64,000 nucleotides of DNA, taken from NCBI RefSeq assembly GCF_002155425.1, contig NZ_MUYG01000009.1, positions 310,001 through 374,000 on the forward strand, written 5' to 3'. The notes under the pieces are model-generated. The model saw nothing but the letters and a program-made list of their open reading frames with translations, had not been told where the DNA came from and searched no databases. Below, one piece after another: positions 49,341 to 61,853 of the stretch (position 1 is the first letter of the stretch; each line of letters begins with the position of its first letter). This DNA is from Erythrobacter donghaensis. GTDB taxonomy: Bacteria; Pseudomonadota; Alphaproteobacteria; Sphingomonadales; Sphingomonadaceae. The translations under genes were made by a program, and so were the position numbers.

Positions 49341-49430
49341 GACAAACCCCCCTGCCAAACATGGCGCAAGGTATAGCACCGCGCCGCGGCAAGAGCATCA
49401 GATTTGTCGGGCGCTGGAGCACCATGAACA

Positions 49431-49457
49431 AGGCCCGGTCGCTCGCGCAACCGGGCC
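49431..49457 (-). terminator. probable terminator after sdhA
   Basis: On the minus strand GGCCCGGT-loop-ACCGGGCC (8-bp stem, loop of about 10) followed by TTGTTC, 27 bp after the sdhA stop. The T-run is weak, so termination may be partial. Confidence 0.5.
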
Positions 49458-49483
49458 TCGTTGTCGTCAGCAGATGTAGACGA

Positions 49484-51352
49484 TCAATATACCCGCGCCT
49501 TGGGCTCGATATACTTGATATCGTCGGTCAGCGTGTATTCGTGCACCGGGCGATAATCGATCCGGCTGTTCGAGCCGCGCCCGCCCCAGCCGTCGAACCA
49601 GGCGATGGTGTGCTTCATCCACTCGGCATCGTTGCGATCGGGGAAGTCCTCGTGCGCGTGGGCGCCGCGGCTTTCCTTGCGGTTCGCTGCCGAGGCCATC
49701 GTCACGTTGGCCTGCGCCATCAGGTTGTCGAGCTCGAGCGTTTCGATCAGATCGCTGTTCCAGATCAGCGACTTGTCGGTGACGTGGATGTCCTCCATCC
49801 GCTTGTTCTGCTCGGCAAGCTTGGCAACGCCCTCGTCCATCAGCTTCTGGTCGCGGAACACGGCGCAGTGCTTCTGCATCGCCTTCTGCATCTCCGCACG
49901 GATCTGCGCGGTGGGCGAGCCGCCCTCGGCATAGCGGAAGTGATCCAGACGGGTCAGCGCGAAGTCCGCGCTGTCGGCGGGCAGTTCGGGCTGCTTGGCC
50001 TTGGGCTTGAGATTGTCGCGCAGGTGATGCCCGGTCGCGCGGCCGAATACCACGAGATCGATCAGCGAGTTCGAGCCGAGGCGGTTCGCCCCATGCACCG
50101 AAACGCAGGCCGCCTCGCCCACGGCATAGAGGCCGGGGATGACGGTGTCCGGGTTGCCGTCCGGCCCGAGGGTAACGACCTGCCCGTGATAGTTACACGG
50201 GATGCCGCCCATGTTGTAATGCACCGTCGGGGTGACAGGCAGCGGCTCGCGGGTCAGATCGACGCCGGCGAAGATCTTGCCGCTTTCGGTGATCCCCGGC
50301 AGGCGCTGGGCCAGCACATTGGGATCGATGTGATCGAGGTGGAGGTAGATGTGATCTCCCTCCGGCCCGACACCGCGCCCTTCACGCATTTCGAGCGCCA
50401 TCGAACGGCTCACCACATCGCGCGAGGCGAGGTCCTTCGCAGAGGGCGCGTAACGCTCCATGAAGCGCTCGCCTTCGGAGTTGGTGAGGTAGCCGCCCTC
50501 CCCGCGCGCGCCTTCGGTGATGAGCACGCCCGCGCCGTAGATGCCGGTCGGGTGGAACTGCACAAACTCCATGTCCTGCAAGGGCAGGCCAGCGCGCAGC
50601 ACCATCCCGCCGCCGTCGCCGGTGCAGGTATGGGCCGAGGTCGCGGTGTAGTAGCAACGCCCGTAGCCGCCGGTCGCCAGCACCACGGACTGTGCGCGGA
50701 AGCGGTGGATCGTGCCGTCATCGAGGCACATGGCGATCACGCCGACGCACTGCTTCACCCCGTCACGCTCGTCCATGATGAGGTCGAGCGCGAAATATTC
50801 GATGAAGAAGTCCGCGTCATACTTCAGGCTCTGCTGATACAGCGCGTGAAGCATCGCGTGGCCGGTGCGGTCGGCGGCGGCGCAGGTGCGCTGCACCGGC
50901 GGGCCGGCGCCCATGTTCTGCATGTGGCCGCCAAAGGGCCGCTGATAGATCGTGCCATCGGCATTCCGGCTGAAGGGCACGCCCGCATGCTCCAGCTCAT
51001 AGACCGCCGCCGGGGCCTCGCGCGCGAGGTATTCGATCGCGTCCTGATCGCCCAGCCAGTCCGACCCCTTGACGGTGTCGTACATGTGCCAGGTCCAGTG
51101 ATCGGGGCTGTTGTTGCCGAGCGAGGCGGCGATCCCGCCCTGCGCCGCCACGGTGTGGCTTCGTGTGGGGAACACCTTGGAGATGTTCGCGGTGCGCAGA
51201 CCCGCTTCGGCCGCGCCCATCGTCGCGCGCAGGCCGCTGCCGCCCGCGCCGACCACCACCACGTCATAGGTATGGTCGATGATCGAATAGGCGCCCTTCA
51301 GATGCGCGCCTCCCACATCATTGGCCGTTCCCTTGGGTGCTGCGGTTGCCAT
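49484..51352 (-). CDS. sdhA: succinate dehydrogenase flavoprotein subunit
   Basis: 622-residue catalytic subunit of complex II, oxidising succinate to fumarate. FAD motif [22 protein letters not shown], covalent flavin His66 in [12 protein letters not shown], and [23 protein letters not shown], the C-terminal [14 protein letters not shown] block. ATG overlaps the sdhD stop (TGATG). An sdhB gene would be expected next; here an unrelated gene follows instead. Confidence 0.97.
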   Translation of the reverse strand: MATAAPKGTANDVGGAHLKGAYSIIDHTYDVVVVGAGGSGLRATMGAAEAGLRTANISKVFPTRSHTVAAQGGIAASLGNNSPDHWTWHMYDTVKGSDWLGDQDAIEYLAREAPAAVYELEHAGVPFSRNADGTIYQRPFGGHMQNMGAGPPVQRTCAAADRTGHAMLHALYQQSLKYDADFFIEYFALDLIMDERDGVKQCVGVIAMCLDDGTIHRFRAQSVVLATGGYGRCYYTATSAHTCTGDGGGMVLRAGLPLQDMEFVQFHPTGIYGAGVLITEGARGEGGYLTNSEGERFMERYAPSAKDLASRDVVSRSMALEMREGRGVGPEGDHIYLHLDHIDPNVLAQRLPGITESGKIFAGVDLTREPLPVTPTVHYNMGGIPCNYHGQVVTLGPDGNPDTVIPGLYAVGEAACVSVHGANRLGSNSLIDLVVFGRATGHHLRDNLKPKAKQPELPADSADFALTRLDHFRYAEGGSPTAQIRAEMQKAMQKHCAVFRDQKLMDEGVAKLAEQNKRMEDIHVTDKSLIWNSDLIETLELDNLMAQANVTMASAANRKESRGAHAHEDFPDRNDAEWMKHTIAWFDGWGGRGSNSRIDYRPVHEYTLTDDIKYIEPKARVY

Positions 51353-51738
51353 CAGGCGTTACCTCCGAATGCGAGCGCGGCAACGCTGAAAATCCCGAAG
51401 GCGCCGCCGCCGATGGTTGCAAGATTGAGCGCGGCGATGACCGCGAACTTGGTGCCGGCTTCGTGGACATAGTCCTCGATCAGCACCTGAAGACCCAACC
51501 GGGCGTGCCAGAACAGGCTCACCACCAGCAGGATCATTGCCGTCGCCGACAGCGGCTGCGAGAGCCACTTGGCAACATTGGCATGGCTGTAATCGCCCAG
51601 CAGCGCGAGGCTGACGAGCAGCCAGCTCATCAGCACCACATTGCCGATCGCGGTGAAGCGCTGCACCAGCCAGTGATGCGCCCCGTGATGCGCCGCGCCA
51701 AGCCCGCGCACGCGTCCGATGGAGGTTCCGTTACCCAT
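51352..51738 (-). CDS. sdhD: succinate dehydrogenase, hydrophobic membrane anchor protein
   Basis: 128-residue inner-membrane anchor with three helices ([46 protein letters not shown], and [27 protein letters not shown]). The HARLG segment with its histidine is the heme b/quinone site typical of SdhD. Between sdhC and sdhA on the same strand. Confidence 0.94.
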   Translation of the reverse strand: MGNGTSIGRVRGLGAAHHGAHHWLVQRFTAIGNVVLMSWLLVSLALLGDYSHANVAKWLSQPLSATAMILLVVSLFWHARLGLQVLIEDYVHEAGTKFAVIAALNLATIGGGAFGIFSVAALAFGGNA

Positions 51739-51750
51739 GTTCTTGGCTCC

Positions 51751-52131
51751 TCAGCGCAGCATGATCACGGCCCAGAAGGCCGCGGTGAGAATGACAGCGA
51801 TGATCGGCGAAAGCATCGACCACATGCGATTGGTATCAAGCTCGTAGCCCGCACCGATATCCAGCACGAAGTGGCGAAGCCCGCTCATCATGTGGGTGAA
51901 GAAGGCCCAGCTGAGGCCTACCAGCACAATCATGCCGGGGATCGATCCCATCACGGCCTGAAAGGTGGAATAGGCCTCGGGCCCGCTGGCGAGCGCGCCG
52001 AGCCACCACAGCAGCACCGCCAGCCCCACCAGCGCCAGCCCGTCGCCGGTCGCGCGGTGGAGGATCGATACGAGCATGTGCGGCCCCCAGCGCCAGATCT
52101 GGAGATGGGGCGAAAGCGGTCTTTGGTTCAT
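51751..52131 (-). CDS. sdhC: succinate dehydrogenase, cytochrome b556 subunit
   Basis: 126 residues from ATG 52131 (MNQRPLSPHLQIWRWGPHM). SILHRATGDGLALVGLAVLLWWLGAL is the quinone-binding RATG helix, and HMMSGLRHFVLDIGAGYEL the heme histidine region; three helices. First gene of sdhC-sdhD-sdhA. Confidence 0.94.
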   Translation of the reverse strand: MNQRPLSPHLQIWRWGPHMLVSILHRATGDGLALVGLAVLLWWLGALASGPEAYSTFQAVMGSIPGMIVLVGLSWAFFTHMMSGLRHFVLDIGAGYELDTNRMWSMLSPIIAVILTAAFWAVIMLR

Positions 52132-52239
52132 CGTGATCCCGTCTGGTGCCTGTTTGGTGCGTCCCACTTAGCGTTCCTGCCACGCGAGGCAAGCGGGGAG
52201 CAGTGGACACAGCTTGCAAAGTTTCGGATAGGCGATTGC

Positions 52240-52965
52240 ATGGGACACATTCTTGTAACCGGATCAAGCCGCGGAATTGGCAGAGCGGCACTGGCAGCAC
52301 TGGCCTCGCGAGGGGCCAAGGTGATCGGCCACGCCTCGAGTCCGCAAGCCGCACAAGATAGCGGCGTGCCGATCATCGCCGCCGATTTCGGCGATCCGCT
52401 GAGCGTTCAGGCGCTGTGGGATCAGGCGCTCGACATTGCGGGCGGAGAGATCGACGCGGTGGTCAACAATGCCGGGCGGTTCGAGGCGAACCGGCTCGAC
52501 CGGTCGGACATCGAGTGGCTCGATGCGTGGGAGGATACGCTGCGCGTCAACCTCACCAGCGCGGCGCAATTGTCGCGCTTTGCGGTGCTGCACTGGCAGA
52601 GCCGCGGCTTTGGCGGGCGGCTCGTCCACGTCGCCAGCCGCGCCGCCTATCGCGGGGACAGCCCGGCGCATTGGCACTATGCCGCCGCCAAGAGCGGAAT
52701 GGTGGGGATGCACAAGACCATCGCCCGAGCCTATGCCGGACAGGGAATTCTGAGTTTCGCGGTCACCCCCGGCTTCACCGACACTGCGATGGCAGGCGAT
52801 TACCTCGCCTCGCGCGGCGGGCCGGGGCTGCTCGCCGACATCCCGCTGGGCCGGGTCGCCACCCCTGAGGAAATCGCCGCCATCATCGCCTTCTGCGCGC
52901 TCGACGCGCCCCCCAGCATGACCGGCGCGGTCATCGACGCCAATGGAGCGAGCTTTGTTCGCTAA
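52240..52965 (+). CDS. SDR family oxidoreductase
   Basis: 241 residues from ATG 52240. Cofactor site HILVTGSSRGIGRAALAAL, VVNNAGRFEANRLDRSD, ASRAAYRGDSPAHWHYAAAKSGMVGM with Tyr-Lys active-site pair, and FAVTPGFTDTAMAGDYLAS. FabG-like but substrate unknown. Divergent from sdhC with about 108 bp between; its end overlaps the prmA start by 23 bp. Confidence 0.88.
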   Translation: MGHILVTGSSRGIGRAALAALASRGAKVIGHASSPQAAQDSGVPIIAADFGDPLSVQALWDQALDIAGGEIDAVVNNAGRFEANRLDRSDIEWLDAWEDTLRVNLTSAAQLSRFAVLHWQSRGFGGRLVHVASRAAYRGDSPAHWHYAAAKSGMVGMHKTIARAYAGQGILSFAVTPGFTDTAMAGDYLASRGGPGLLADIPLGRVATPEEIAAIIAFCALDAPPSMTGAVIDANGASFVR

Positions 52966-53878
52966 TACGACGTGGAAGCTCACCGCCCACGCCCCCAAGC
53001 CCGTCGTGCAGGCGGCGCTGCTGGCGCATGATCTGATCGACGATTGGGACTACGAACTCGTCATCGCCGGGCGCGAAGTGGCCGAGGACCGGCCCGACGA
53101 CTGGGTGCTCGAAGGCTGGTATCCGCGCAAACCCGGCAAGGCGGAAAAGCAGGCGCTCGCCGGGCTGTTCGAGGGCAAGGCGCCGCCGATCACCGTCGAG
53201 GAACTGCCGCCCGAAGACTGGGTGACGCTGAGCCAGCACAACGCTCCGCCGATCCGTGCGGGGCGGTTTCACGTGCACACGCCGGACTACCCCGCCGATC
53301 CCGAACTGATCGACTTCGTGATCCCCGCCAGCCAAGCCTTCGGCACCGGCCAGCACAAAACCACCGCCGGGTGCCTCGAACTGCTGGGCCACATGAAGGC
53401 GAGCGGCGTGGTTGCGCGCAATGTCGCCGATATCGGCACGGGCACCGGGCTGCTGGGCTTCGCCGCCCTCGCCCTGTGGCCGCGCGCGTTATGCACGCTC
53501 ACCGATATCGACCCGGTCTGCACCGGCGTGGTCGAGGAGAACGCGCGGCTCAACAATGTCACGATGGGTGCAGGCGCGGGCGAGGCGGTGATGATTATCG
53601 CCGACGGGATGGACGATCCGCTGCTGCAAGTGCGCGGGCCCTACGATCTGTTGATCGCCAACATCCTCGCCGGGCCGCTGGTCAGCCTCGCGCCGGATTT
53701 CGCCAAGGCCGTGAGCCCCGGCGGCAGCCTGCTGCTCGCCGGATTGCTGGCGGGCGAGCAGGAAGCGGCGGTCAAGCGCGCGATGCATCTCGCCGGCTTC
53801 CGCATGGCGGCCCGGCTCCAGCGCGGCGATTGGGCGATCCTGTGGCTGCGCAGGCGCAATGTCCGGGGACGGCGCTGA
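52943..53878 (+). CDS. prmA: ribosomal protein L11 methyltransferase
   Basis: 311 residues; trimethylates L11. N-terminal substrate domain (PEDWVTLSQHNAPPIRAGRFHVHTP), then QAFGTGQHKTTAGCL, NVADIGTGTGLLGFAALAL (SAM motif I, DVGCGSG-like), DLLIANILAGPLVSLAPDF (NIL motif). ATG 52943 overlaps the SDR gene; TTG at 52955 (LFANTTWKL) is an alternative start. Ends near an 18-bp palindrome that holds the stop of the convergent Stealth gene. Confidence 0.93.
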   Translation: MERALFANTTWKLTAHAPKPVVQAALLAHDLIDDWDYELVIAGREVAEDRPDDWVLEGWYPRKPGKAEKQALAGLFEGKAPPITVEELPPEDWVTLSQHNAPPIRAGRFHVHTPDYPADPELIDFVIPASQAFGTGQHKTTAGCLELLGHMKASGVVARNVADIGTGTGLLGFAALALWPRALCTLTDIDPVCTGVVEENARLNNVTMGAGAGEAVMIIADGMDDPLLQVRGPYDLLIANILAGPLVSLAPDFAKAVSPGGSLLLAGLLAGEQEAAVKRAMHLAGFRMAARLQRGDWAILWLRRRNVRGRR

Positions 53879-53885
53879 CGGGTGC

Positions 53886-53903
53886 TTGCGGCCTAGGCCG
53901 CAA
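53886..53903. other. perfect 18-bp palindrome between convergent prmA and Stealth genes
   Basis: TTGCGGCCTAGGCCGCAA sits between the two stop codons and contains the TAG that ends the Stealth gene. As RNA it is a short, loop-free stem, so it could mark both transcript ends, but no T-run supports a strong terminator. Confidence 0.4.
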
Positions 53904-54849
53904 TCGCGCGTTCGATCCAGTCGCGGGTATCGGGGATCGCCGCCTCAACCTGCGGCAAATCATTGACGCACAGGAACTTGAACTGCGGCTGGAGCGCGCG
54001 CGCCAGATAGGCGCGGATATCCGGCAGGGGGTAATCATGCACCGCGCCCGTGCGCAGGTGCAGGTGATCATCAACCTCGTGCAGCACCGCCTCGCCCGCG
54101 GCAATGCAGGCATGGTTGTGGAGCCCCTGCGGCAGGAACTGCGACACGCAGCGGAAGCGGTGGCTCATATTGGCGAGAAATTCGTCGCGGTGCCGATCGT
54201 AGAGCCGCTCCATGACCGAGCGGCGCAGCGGATGAACGACGTGCGCAGCGTGGAACAGTCGCTCCGCGCCAAATCCGGTCAGCGCGGCGGCGTTGATCTG
54301 CGTCAGCGGGTTGAGCAGCGCGGGATCGGAGCAACTGCCGGGATCGGCGGCGATGGCGCGGGCATCGACCCAGCCGCCGCGCAGCACCGGCCTGTCGCCA
54401 CAAAACAGATCGCCCGGCGCCAGCGGCCCGGTGAGAAACACATCGTCATTGAAATAGACGAAATGCTCCGCCAGCCCCGGAATGCGCCACAACAGCGTTT
54501 CGATCGCCAGCGAATTGAAGGTCGGCAGCACCTCTTCGTGACCCGCGAAGACGGTGAGATGGTCGACAATCGTGATCCGGTCGGTCAGCTCGCGCGGCAG
54601 GCCGGAAAGATCGGGGCTTTGCGCATCGGTGACAATCCAGATCCGCCCGATCCACGGCGCATGATTGGCAATCGAGCGCAGGCAATAGCTCAGCTCGTCA
54701 TTGCACGCCCAGCGGTGCGGATTGATCGCATTGGCGTTGCGCGGAGCAAGGGGCTGGAATTGCTGGCGCTTGGCATGGTGCAGCGGATCGCCGCCGTCCA
54801 CCCAGGTGATCACCGCGTCAATGCGCGCAGTGTTGTCAGTAATTGGCAT
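53893..54849 (-). CDS. Stealth-family hexose-1-phosphate transferase
   Basis: 318 residues. Stealth conserved regions in order: CR1 IDAVITWVDGGDPLHHAKR, CR2 WACNDELSYCLRSIANHAPWIGRIWIVTDAQSPDL, LPTFNSLAIETLLWRIPGLAEHFVYFNDDVFLTGPL with DD catalytic pair, and a C-terminal HFR-type CR3/CR4 region (RFRCVSQFLPQGLHNHACI). Stealth enzymes add phosphoglycosyl groups to capsule or host-like glycans. It stands alone between prmA and a desaturase-like gene, with no capsule operon beside it. Confidence 0.9.
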   Translation of the reverse strand: MPITDNTARIDAVITWVDGGDPLHHAKRQQFQPLAPRNANAINPHRWACNDELSYCLRSIANHAPWIGRIWIVTDAQSPDLSGLPRELTDRITIVDHLTVFAGHEEVLPTFNSLAIETLLWRIPGLAEHFVYFNDDVFLTGPLAPGDLFCGDRPVLRGGWVDARAIAADPGSCSDPALLNPLTQINAAALTGFGAERLFHAAHVVHPLRRSVMERLYDRHRDEFLANMSHRFRCVSQFLPQGLHNHACIAAGEAVLHEVDDHLHLRTGAVHDYPLPDIRAYLARALQPQFKFLCVNDLPQVEAAIPDTRDWIERAIAA

Positions 54850-54964
54850 GATACCCGTTCAGGCAAGTGTATGGTCTGCCACAATAGAACAGGACGCGAG
54901 CGCCTTTGGCGGCGGGCACGGCGCAAGTCAATGATGCACCCCGCGCGCAGGGCGTCAGCGCAAG

Positions 54965-56140
54965 CTATTCGGCAGGCTCCGCCCCGCCGCCCTCGTCCAG
55001 CTTCTTGCCGGTGCGCGTCCAGGGGTAGAGGAACTGCCCGCCATAGCCCTTGGGCACGTCCTCGGGGATGCCATAATCCTTCGGCCAGCGCCCCTCGGGC
55101 AGGTGGAAGGTGCCGAACAGCTTGTCGATCCAGGGGAAATGGATCGCGAAATTGACGTCGAAGGCCTCGCGCTCCAACCCGTGGTGCCAGTGGTGGAAGC
55201 GCGGGGTGGCGATCCAGTGGCCGAGCCGGTTGAAATCGCCCCCGACATTGGCGTGCAGCAGCGACGACCACACATAGATGAAGCCGATATAGGCCTGCAT
55301 CACCGAAGCGCCGAACCCCAGCGTGAACAGCGGCAGCGAGGTCACCGCGCGCAGCAGGATCACCTCGACAATATGCATCCGCGATCCCGCCAGCCAGTCC
55401 ATCGACTTGGCGCTGTGGTGCACCGCATGAAAGCCCCACAGAAACGGCACCTGATGGAACAGGCGGTGATACCAGTATTGCAGCATGTCCGAGGCGACGA
55501 GCACGATGACGAACTGCACCACCCACGGCAGGCTGGCGACACCGGCGCGGAACGCCTCCCAATGGCTCGTATTGGCATTGATGATCTGCGAGGGCGCCAG
55601 CGACAGGAAGGCGAGCACCTGCACGAACATCGAGCTGACGAGGAAGTAGAACAGATCCTCGCGCCATTCCTGGCGGAACAGGCGTTGTTCCCGCCGGTGC
55701 GGCACAAAGCGTTCAAGCGGGGCGTACATGAAGCCGGTCGCCAGCAGATTGACAATGAAGAAATCGAGCCCGAAGAACATGCCCCAGCCGCGCGCATTGT
55801 CGGCCTCAACCGTCGCGCCGCCGAGCAGCGCCGCGCCCAGCCCAATCGCCAGCGCGGTCATCCCCAGCACCTTCCGCGGGCGCAGCAGCAGGCTCAGCAG
55901 CGCCAGCGCATAGCTCGCCAACAGGATCAGGTGGATCGCGCTGCGGAACCCCGGCCAATCGCGCACGATCTGCAATTCGGGTGTGGTGAACCACGCGGGG
56001 AATTTCAGCGCGATCACCATCGCAAAGCCGCTCACTGCGAACAGTATCGCGAAGAAGCCCGCAAACCACCCCGATCCGAAGCGCCGCACCGCGACCGGCG
56101 ATTCCAGATCGCGCATCAGTTTTTTGAAATAGCCTGCCAT
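54965..56140 (-). CDS. sterol desaturase / fatty acid hydroxylase family membrane protein
   Basis: 391 residues from ATG 56140. Integral membrane protein with an N-terminal block of about four helices (residues 20-140) absent from the smallest relatives, then the di-iron core: DMLQYWYHRLFHQVPFLWGFHAVHHSAKSMDW and ATPRFHHWHHG, giving the HRLFH/HAVHH/HHWHH clusters. A charged C-terminal domain of about 60 residues follows. Probably hydroxylates or desaturates a lipid tail. Isolated from other lipid genes. Confidence 0.9.
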   Translation of the reverse strand: MAGYFKKLMRDLESPVAVRRFGSGWFAGFFAILFAVSGFAMVIALKFPAWFTTPELQIVRDWPGFRSAIHLILLASYALALLSLLLRPRKVLGMTALAIGLGAALLGGATVEADNARGWGMFFGLDFFIVNLLATGFMYAPLERFVPHRREQRLFRQEWREDLFYFLVSSMFVQVLAFLSLAPSQIINANTSHWEAFRAGVASLPWVVQFVIVLVASDMLQYWYHRLFHQVPFLWGFHAVHHSAKSMDWLAGSRMHIVEVILLRAVTSLPLFTLGFGASVMQAYIGFIYVWSSLLHANVGGDFNRLGHWIATPRFHHWHHGLEREAFDVNFAIHFPWIDKLFGTFHLPEGRWPKDYGIPEDVPKGYGGQFLYPWTRTGKKLDEGGGAEPAE

Positions 56141-56327
56141 GGCGCCCCATATGCCCCTGTTCTGACAGCGGTATATCACAAGAGCGGTTACCGAACAGCT
56201 ATCGGCCCGAAACTCTCCCCACGCGCGGCGGGCCGCAGCAGAGGTGAGATGGTGGATGGAACCCTCGGCCCGCGCACCGCTTGGTTGAAGGGAACCCTCT
56301 CAAGCAATCCTCACAAGGAGTTTCCCC

Positions 56328-56999
56328 ATGTCCCGCACTCTGCTCATCACTGGCGCATCTTCCGGCATCGGCGCCGCCACCGCGCGCGCCACCGCCCAAA
56401 AGGGTTGGAACGTCGCGCTGCTCGCGCGCTCGGAAGAAAAGCTCGCCGATCTCGTCGGCGAACTTGGCGACGCTGCGCTGGCGCTCCCCTGCGACGTCAC
56501 CGACCGCCAGGCGCTCAACGAGGCGATCGACACAGCCGCTAGCCATTTCGGCGGGCTCGACGCGGTCTTCGCCAATGCCGGCAAGGGCACCGACAAGCCG
56601 GGGATCGAAAAGGGTGATCCCGACGACTGGCATGACATGATCCACCTCAACATCCTCGCCGTGCTCAACACCGCCCACGCCGCGATGCCGCACCTGCGCA
56701 AGACCAAGGGGCACTTCGTCGTCACCGGCTCCAAGGCCGGGCGCGATCACATGAAGGGATCGGTCTATTCGGCGACCAAGTGGTTCATCCACGGGCTATC
56801 GGAAAACATCGCCGAGGAAATGCGCGAATGGGGCGGCCGCGCCACCGTGATCGCGCCGGGGATGGTCAACACCGCCTTCTTCGACGAGCCCAAGCCCGAC
56901 AAGCTCCAGCCCGAGGATGTCGCCGCCGCGGTGGTCTTCGCGCTGGAGCAGCCGAGGACGTCGGCAGTGCGCGAAATCTACCTGATGCCCAATGACTAG
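56328..56999 (+). CDS. SDR family oxidoreductase
   Basis: 223 residues; strong AAGGAG 8 bases before ATG. LITGASSGIGAATARATAQKG, VFANAGKGTDKPG, TGSKAGRDHMKGSVYSATKWFIHGL (Ser, Tyr, Lys) and VIAPGMVNTAFFDEP. Groups with NADP-dependent YdfG-like 3-hydroxy acid dehydrogenases. Convergent with the CinA-like gene, stops overlapping by four bases. Confidence 0.9.
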   Translation: MSRTLLITGASSGIGAATARATAQKGWNVALLARSEEKLADLVGELGDAALALPCDVTDRQALNEAIDTAASHFGGLDAVFANAGKGTDKPGIEKGDPDDWHDMIHLNILAVLNTAHAAMPHLRKTKGHFVVTGSKAGRDHMKGSVYSATKWFIHGLSENIAEEMREWGGRATVIAPGMVNTAFFDEPKPDKLQPEDVAAAVVFALEQPRTSAVREIYLMPND

Positions 57000-57496
57000 C
57001 CGCTGACGAGCGTCTCCTCCAGCAGCGCCAGCGCGTTGCGGGTAAAGGCGGCCATGTTGGCGATCCGGTCATCGAAAGCGGTGTCGAGGGGGCGCGTGAA
57101 TTCGCCCCCCGGCCCCGCCAGCGCGGCCACGCTGCGCCCGGCGGGTGCGCCGCTCGGGTGGGTCGATCCGCCCACCGAGCCGCTCTCTGCCAGCCCCCAT
57201 GCCGCGCCGAAATTGTCGCGGATCGCGCGGGCCTGAAGCAGGGCGTAATCCTCCGACGCGCCGCGCATCCCGGCATAGGCCTCGCGCGGCAAGGCGAACA
57301 GAATTTCTCGGGCGCGGAAGGAATAGACCACACCCCCGCCGACGAAGAAATCGAGCGCCCCCGGCACCGTCAGCAGGCTCGCCGCGATCAGGCCGCCGGT
57401 CGCCCCATCGGCCACCGCGACCTTCTCTCCGCGCGCGCGAAGCAAGGCGGCAATCCGCTCCGCCTGCGGGTGCAACTCACGCAGAAGATCGCTCAC
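56996..57496 (-). CDS. CinA C-terminal-domain-like protein, catalytic serine apparently lost
   Basis: 166 residues with the nicotinamide-nucleotide amidohydrolase (CinA/PncC) layout: N-terminal helix, VADGATGGLIAASLLTVPGALDFFVGGGVVYSF, GASEDYALLQARAIRDNFGAAWGLAESG. The usual AESCTGG (Ser nucleophile) reads ADGATGG here, with glycine at position 31, so normal catalysis is doubtful. GTG or ATG start near 57496 overlaps the stop of the next upstream gene. Confidence 0.82.
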   Translation of the reverse strand: MSDLLRELHPQAERIAALLRARGEKVAVADGATGGLIAASLLTVPGALDFFVGGGVVYSFRAREILFALPREAYAGMRGASEDYALLQARAIRDNFGAAWGLAESGSVGGSTHPSGAPAGRSVAALAGPGGEFTRPLDTAFDDRIANMAAFTRNALALLEETLVSG

Positions 57497-58500
57497 GGAG
57501 CCACCCGCGTGATCGTGATGATCTCGCCATTTGTCTTGGAGCCCGTCGGCATGGCCGCAGTCGTGGACCGCGTGATGCGCGCGGTGACCGGAAGGCCGGT
57601 GACGGGATCGATGTTGATGCCGAGCCGGTCGGTGATGCTGAGCGCGCTGATTTCCTCTGCCAGTGCGGCAACGCCCTTCGTCGTGGCCTTCGATTTGATC
57701 CGCTCGATCAGCGAGAGCATGACCATGCGCAGCGCCTCGTCATCGACCTTTGCATCCTGCACCAGATAGATCTGGCCATCACGCATCCGCACCACGACGA
57801 CCTGCAATGTCGCTGGGATCGGGTCGGGCCACAGCGGCGTGTCGATCTCCGTATCGCCCTCAAGCGTGGCGCCCGAGACGAATTCCAGCCCGCCATAGCC
57901 GAGCAAGGCAGGCCAGCCGCGGATCATCAGCGCCGGGGCCTGTTCGGCGGAGGCGTTGATGAAGGGATCGAGCGCGCTGCGCACCGCCGCCAGCGCGCCC
58001 TCGTCCACCGGCTCGCCCGAAAGCTTCGCCATCGCCTCGGGCATGGTGCGCAGGCTGTCCTGCAACGCAGGCCAATCCTGCATCCGCACCATGTCGCCAG
58101 CGGAATCGAGTTCGACCACCATCGGCAGGAGATAGACACGAAGAGCAGTCGGCACCTGGCCAAGCACCTCCGGATCGCCGAGATCGAAGTGTTGCCCCTC
58201 GCTGCTGAGAGACAGCGCTTTGAGCGTCAGATCATAGCCGGTCTCGGTCTTCGCGAAGGTCAGCCGCTGGTCGAATTCGACCACGCTGTCCCCGCTCGCC
58301 CGCTTGCGTTCGAACCGCAGGCGGTAGGTGAGCGGTGTGTCGAGCGGAGGCGCAAAGGGGATGGTGAGGCGCTCGGCCGTCATCGTGAAAGTGGGCGGAA
58401 CAGGCGGGCTGTCGGCGGGTGCTTCCTGCGCCATCGTCGGGGCACCGAGCCCGAGGCACAGGGCGGCCAGCAGCATGGCTTTGCGTTTGATGGCGATCAT
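57493..58500 (-). CDS. hypothetical exported protein
   Basis: 335 residues from ATG 58500 with signal peptide MIAIKRKAMLLAALCLGLGAPTMAQ. The mature part is beta-rich, 'PFAPPLDTPLTYRLRFERKR', with a long middle region (LLPMVVELDSAGDMVRMQDW, LPALLGYGGLEF) and a Thr/Lys end. No domain recognised; homologues are likely sphingomonad-restricted. Coupled by overlap to the CinA-like gene and 22 bp after the ligA stop. Confidence 0.72.
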   Translation of the reverse strand: MIAIKRKAMLLAALCLGLGAPTMAQEAPADSPPVPPTFTMTAERLTIPFAPPLDTPLTYRLRFERKRASGDSVVEFDQRLTFAKTETGYDLTLKALSLSSEGQHFDLGDPEVLGQVPTALRVYLLPMVVELDSAGDMVRMQDWPALQDSLRTMPEAMAKLSGEPVDEGALAAVRSALDPFINASAEQAPALMIRGWPALLGYGGLEFVSGATLEGDTEIDTPLWPDPIPATLQVVVVRMRDGQIYLVQDAKVDDEALRMVMLSLIERIKSKATTKGVAALAEEISALSITDRLGINIDPVTGLPVTARITRSTTAAMPTGSKTNGEIITITRVAP

Positions 58501-58522
58501 CGCACTTCCCTGCCGCCCCGCC

Positions 58523-61538
<3,016 letters not shown>

Positions 61539-61542
<4 letters not shown>

Positions 61543-61853
61543 GTCTCCCCCTCCTCTTTAGAGGAGGAGGAGACGTGACGCGGTGCCGCCTGCGCGTCCC
61601 GTTCAATCTCGATCGGGATCCCGGTCGGCATGACCTCTTCGGGGCGGTCCCGGTTCGCGATCCAGCCGGACGCCATCACCACAAGTAATCCGGCGAGCGG
61701 CAGTCCGAAACCCCACAGCACCGCGCGCCCCGTTGCAGCGCCGATGATCTTGAAAAAGACCGCCATCAACGACCCGACAATGAACACTAGGCCGAGGCCC
61801 GCGAGGATGAAGATTGCTGCAATGCCATCGCCAATCCCGCCGACAAACATCAC
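61539..61853 (-). CDS. small membrane protein with repeat-derived C-terminus
   Basis: 104 residues (GTG 61853 or ATG 61850). Two hydrophobic segments (GDGIAAIFILAGLGLVFIVGSLMAVFF and AVLWGFGLPLAGLLVVMASGW) then a hydrophilic tail RDRPEEVMPTGIPIEIERDAQ. The last 15 or so residues (PRHVSSSSKEEGET) are read from the palindromic repeat. Start overlaps the recN stop. No family recognised. Confidence 0.75.

Noticed and set aside
49361..51472. 703-codon plus-strand open frame
   Set aside because: Antisense to sdhA.
53270..53286. GGTTTCACGTGCACAC resembling parS
   Set aside because: Five mismatches to the 16-mer.
53044..55155. 703-codon plus-strand open frame
   Set aside because: Alternate frame of prmA continuing antisense to the Stealth gene; no domain.
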